NCBI GenBank assembly: GCA_023150455.1
Contig: JAKLKW010000006.1
Location: 43,051 to 107,050, forward strand
Direction: 5' to 3'
Source: Alphaproteobacteria bacterium
Lineage (GTDB): Bacteria > Pseudomonadota > Alphaproteobacteria > JAEULC01
Length of the DNA stretch: 64,000 nt
This document shows positions 61,764 to 64,000 of the stretch, piece after piece. The notes below the pieces were generated by a model. The model saw only the letters and a list, made by a program, of their open reading frames with translations, made no database searches and was not told the DNA's origin. How positions within the stretch are numbered: position 1 is the first letter of the stretch; each line of letters starts with the position of its first letter. Position numbers and translations under genes: made by a program.

Positions 61764-61986
61764 GATGAACCGCAGAGGCACGGAGACACAGAGATAGGAA
61801 GAAGAGAGGATTCTCTGGCGGCCCAAGGCTGCCTTGAACTCCTTTCTTTCTTCCTTCACGTCTTCGTGCCTTCGGGGTTCATCTTCAGAATTCACCACGA
61901 AGGCACGAAGACACGAAGGTAAGAGGAAGGAAGCTTCTTCTCTCTTCCTCTTACCTTCGTGTCTCCGTGCCTCTGTGGTGAATCTT
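61764..61986. repeat. Double inverted-repeat element (GAGGCACGGAGACACRRAG family)
   Basis: Four related units fill the gap after argG. Unit A (GAACCGCAGAGGCACGGAGA, from 61769) is inverted to unit B (CTTCGTGCCTTCGGGGTTCA, 61862-61881). Unit C (TTCACCACGAAGGCACGAAG, from 61892) is inverted to unit D (CTTCGTGTCTCCGTGCCTCT, 61955-61974). C and D also share the flank GGTAAGAGGAAGG, so they can form a stem of about 40 bp around AAGCTT. Spurious peptides such as TTKARRHEG and HRGTETRR come from this element. It may end argG and the convergent SMP-30 transcripts. Confidence 0.8.
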
Positions 61987-61991
61987 CTTGC

Positions 61992-62879
61992 TCAACCCGC
62001 AAAGCGCGGCTCGCGCAGGCCTTTGACCCCCGGCACCCGCAGCGCGAAGACGCCGCCGTCCGGGTCGGAGAGGGTCGAGGTCGGCCGACGCAGCGTGGTA
62101 ACGTAGATCGTATCGAACTCGAGCCCGCCGAAGGCGGGCATGGTCGGCCAGGCGACCGGCAGCTTCACGGTCATGTCCAGCTTGCCCGCCGGCGTGAAGC
62201 GCATCAGCGAGGCGCTGTCGATCGCCGCCATCCAGTAGCAGCCGGAGGCGTCGATCGCCGCGCCGTCGGGCCTTCCCTGCATGTCGTGGGTGTCGACGAA
62301 GACGCGCGTGTTGCTCAAGCGCCCATCGGCCGGGTCGTGGTCGCTGACGAACACGCTGCGCACCGTTCGGTGCGTCTCGGCGTGGTACATCCTCCCGTTG
62401 TCCGGGCTGAAGGCGATGCCGTTCGAGATGATGCGGCCGGGGATCTTCCTCTCGATGCGGCGATCGGGCGTGAAGCGATAGATGGCCGAGCTCGCGCGCA
62501 TCGGCTCGATCGGGTCCTTCATGCTGCCGACCCAGAAATTGCCGGCGCGGTCGCACTTGCCGTCGTTGAGCCGCGTGTCGGGGATGTCGGCCTCGGGATC
62601 GACCAGCGGCTCGATCGCGCCTGTGTCCGGGTCGAAAAAATGCAGGCCCGTGCTCATCGCCAGCAGCACGCCGCCTTGCCGGCGCAGCGCGAACGAGCCG
62701 AGCGGCGCTGGCAGGGGCCACGAGCGGCTGGCGCAAGTGGCCGGGTCGTAGCGGTTGAGCCGGCAGCGATAGATGTCGGCCCAGAAGAGCGCCTGCTCGC
62801 GCTCGCACCAGACCGGGCACTCGGCGACCAGCGCCTTGGCGTCGACGACGCAGTCGACCGGCGGGGAAAGGACGCTCAC
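61992..62879 (-). CDS. SMP-30/gluconolactonase-like protein
   Basis: A 295-aa six-bladed beta-propeller lactonase. Metal ligands fit the family: Glu in AECPVWCEREQALFWADI, Asn in TRLNDGKCDRAGNFWVG and in IISNGIAFSPDN, and Asp in QGRPDGAAIDASGCYWMA. Such enzymes hydrolyse sugar lactones in the cytoplasm or periplasm; no signal peptide is seen. The start is the GTG at 62879, which overlaps the upstream regulator stop (GTGA) and follows AAGG. The much longer open frame is an artefact. Confidence 0.9.
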   Translation of the reverse strand: MSVLSPPVDCVVDAKALVAECPVWCEREQALFWADIYRCRLNRYDPATCASRSWPLPAPLGSFALRRQGGVLLAMSTGLHFFDPDTGAIEPLVDPEADIPDTRLNDGKCDRAGNFWVGSMKDPIEPMRASSAIYRFTPDRRIERKIPGRIISNGIAFSPDNGRMYHAETHRTVRSVFVSDHDPADGRLSNTRVFVDTHDMQGRPDGAAIDASGCYWMAAIDSASLMRFTPAGKLDMTVKLPVAWPTMPAFGGLEFDTIYVTTLRRPTSTLSDPDGGVFALRVPGVKGLREPRFAG

Positions 62880-63436
62880 GCCTTGGCCTGGAACGCCTCG
62901 AGCCAGGCAATGCGGCGGTCGACCTGTTCGATGTCGAGGCCGAGCCACTCCGTAAGATGGCCGTCGTCGCGCTCCCACCCGTCGCCGGCGACGTGCTGGC
63001 GCAGGTCCAGCAGGCGCGCGCGCTCCTGGCGGAAGATGTCGGCCATGAGCTCGACCTGGTCGCGACGATCCGCCGCCGGCAGCAGGTCGAGGAAGCGCAT
63101 CTTCAACGCCAGGGTCAGCTTGCCGACGTCGCTGCCGGGCGAACGGACATGGGCCCGCATCAGCTCGCGGAACGCCGCGCGGCCGGCATCGGTGACGCGC
63201 AGCAGCGGATTGTCCTCCATGCCCTTGCCGTCGACCGCCTCGACCAGGCCTTCCAGCCGCAACAGCTCGATCGAGGTGCCGAGCAGCTCGAGCGAGGGGC
63301 CTACCATGCGGCTGGTGAAGTGGCGCACCTCGCCCGCCAGCTCGGCATAGCGCCGCTCGCCCAGCATCAGCCGGCCCAGCGCGCACAGCCGCACCGCTTC
63401 GATCGGGATCAGACTGTTGTCGCGATACATCGGCAC
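62876..63436 (-). CDS. PadR-like winged-helix transcriptional regulator
   Basis: A 186-aa protein whose N-terminal half fits a winged helix (PIEAVRLCALGRLMLGERRY, then ELLRLEGLVEAVDGKG and LLRVTDAGRAAFRELMRAHV). The C-terminal half is a charged helix bundle like PadR dimerisation domains. Assignment to PadR is by pattern only. It is translationally coupled to the lactonase gene. A TTGCGAA-CGA-TTCGCAA palindrome lies 67-83 bases upstream, and autoregulation is possible. ATG 63430 is an alternative start. Confidence 0.6.
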   Translation of the reverse strand: MPMYRDNSLIPIEAVRLCALGRLMLGERRYAELAGEVRHFTSRMVGPSLELLGTSIELLRLEGLVEAVDGKGMEDNPLLRVTDAGRAAFRELMRAHVRSPGSDVGKLTLALKMRFLDLLPAADRRDQVELMADIFRQERARLLDLRQHVAGDGWERDDGHLTEWLGLDIEQVDRRIAWLEAFQAKA

Positions 63437-63502
63437 GCGAACCTATCCTGGATCAGCAGGCAAGCACGCCCGGCAGAGCATCAGCTCGAGATGCTACCCT
63501 AT

Positions 63503-63519
63503 TTGCGAACGATTCGCAA
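63503..63519. promoter_or_regulatory. Perfect palindrome TTGCGAA-CGA-TTCGCAA, Fur-box-like
   Basis: The 7-3-7 perfect inverted repeat lies between the hemA stop and the regulator/lactonase operon, 67-83 bases upstream of the latter's start. The half site resembles the GCGAATGATTCGC-like Fur boxes I recall from proteobacteria. A PadR operator or a terminator stem for hemA are alternatives. The neighbouring AGCATC...GATGCT inverted repeat (63478-63494) is weaker. Confidence 0.45.
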
Positions 63520-63530
63520 CAACCAATCGC

Positions 63531-64000
63531 CTAGTCGGCGGCCGCCACGCGGGCGCCGACATCGAGCGCGCGCCACACGCCAACCAGCGCCTTCGCCAGG
63601 TGTTCCATGTCCGCGTCGCTGTGCAACGGCGTCGGCGTGAAGCGCAGCCGCTCGGTGCCGCGCGGAACGGTCGGGTAGTTGATCGGCTGCACGTAGATCG
63701 CGTGCTCCTCGAGCAGCTTGTCGCTGACCGCCTTGCACAGCGCGGCGTCGCCGACCAGCACCGGCACGATGTGGCTGGCGGACGGCATGACCGGCAGGCC
63801 GGCCTCGGTGAGGCGCGACTTCAGCGCGGCGGCGCGTTCCTGGTGCCGCGCGCGCAGCGCGCGGCCCTCCTCGCCCCGCAACACGCGGATGGCGGCGCAG
63901 GCGCCGGCCGCGATCGCCGGCGGCAGCGACGTCGTGAAGATGAAGCCGCTGGCGTTGCTGCGCACGAAGTCGATCAGCGCCGTCGAGCCGGCGATATAGC
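63531..64000 (-). CDS. hemA: 5-aminolevulinate synthase (C-terminal part, 5' end off the right edge)
   Basis: The visible about 155 residues are the C-terminal part of ALAS, which condenses glycine and succinyl-CoA for heme synthesis. Diagnostic stretches are [46 protein letters not shown] and [20 protein letters not shown], then [14 protein letters not shown]. The PLP lysine (in the preceding KAxG segment) lies just beyond the window. ALAS of this type is a marker of alphaproteobacteria. The frame is open to the edge. Confidence 0.95.
   Translation of the reverse strand, partial: YIAGSTALIDFVRSNASGFIFTTSLPPAIAAGACAAIRVLRGEEGRALRARHQERAAALKSRLTEAGLPVMPSASHIVPVLVGDAALCKAVSDKLLEEHAIYVQPINYPTVPRGTERLRFTPTPLHSDADMEHLAKALVGVWRALDVGARVAAAD

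Noticed and set aside
61834-62106. 90-aa ORF after argG (TTKARRHEG-like peptide)
   Set aside because: It is translated from the inverted-repeat element; such peptides are repeat artefacts.

Overview
The window is chromosomal DNA from a very GC-rich alphaproteobacterium. Three things point that way: a glycine-type (C4/Shemin) 5-aminolevulinate synthase at the right edge, a ureDABCE operon, and families common in alphaproteobacteria (DUF2852, DUF2161, M81/MlrC peptidase, class I dihydroorotase with the DTQVHFREPG motif). A Rhodospirillales- or Reyranella-like organism would fit, but genus cannot be fixed from the sequence alone. I found no rRNA, tRNA, CRISPR array, transposase, integrase or phage gene, so this reads as ordinary chromosome with one accessory surface-polysaccharide block.

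Layout. 1-3738 (minus): urease operon ureD-A-B-C-E, running off the left edge. 4226-11114: a fused enoyl-CoA hydratase/3-hydroxyacyl-CoA dehydrogenase, a DadA-like amino acid oxidase, a small secreted protein, a LysE exporter, a tartrate/isopropylmalate dehydrogenase-like enzyme and a class IV aminotransferase. 11238-17178 (plus): serine-glyoxylate-type aminotransferase, enoyl-CoA hydratase, a large FAD/Fe-S 2-hydroxyacid dehydrogenase broken by an apparent frameshifting deletion, and a PhyH-type dioxygenase. 17243-18306: a TetR regulator, a near-consensus promoter carrying a perfect 21-bp palindrome, and a DUF2852 gene. 18448-22774 (minus): a coupled M20 peptidase, amidase and M81 peptidase operon.

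22967-41243 is a Wzx/Wzy-type exopolysaccharide locus spread over both strands: chain-length/co-polymerase protein, a degenerate tyrosine-kinase-like ATPase, three GT4 glycosyltransferases, an AsnB-like amidotransferase, an unknown secreted protein, a methyltransferase, a GumB/Wza-like export lipoprotein, a GH5 hydrolase, a Wzy/ligase, a Wzx flippase, an initiating phosphoglycosyltransferase and a NodB-type deacetylase. A PRC-barrel gene with a probable 1-nt frameshift and a glycine-zipper envelope protein lie within or at the edge. These genes can plausibly start the lipid-linked unit (37715-39316), extend it (GT4 proteins), decorate it (methyl, amide), flip and polymerise it (Wzx, Wzy, Wzz-like) and export or edit it (Wza-like, GH5, deacetylase).

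41413-45471 (minus) is a complete ABC importer operon (ATPase, binding protein, two permeases). 45743-47203 holds an RmlC-like epimerase and a Gfo/Idh/MocA oxidoreductase. 47230-53787 is an acyl-CoA catabolic block: thiolase, acyl-CoA ligase, two PCC/DUF296 proteins in tandem, an AcuI-like reductase and two SDRs. 53756-60416 holds a MATE pump, a cysteine hydrolase with Ser at the nucleophile position, dihydroorotase, a divergent agmatinase-family gene, DUF2161, a nitroreductase and a GST. 60498-64000 holds argG, a repeat-filled gap, an SMP-30 lactonase coupled to a PadR-like regulator, and the 3' part of hemA.

No single undescribed system is proven here. The best candidates for follow-up are the TetR/palindrome/DUF2852 module, the tandem PCC/DUF296 pair inside an acyl-CoA operon, and the EPS locus with its degenerate kinase and unknown secreted protein. 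Intergenic palindromes and two families of inverted repeats are listed as separate features.
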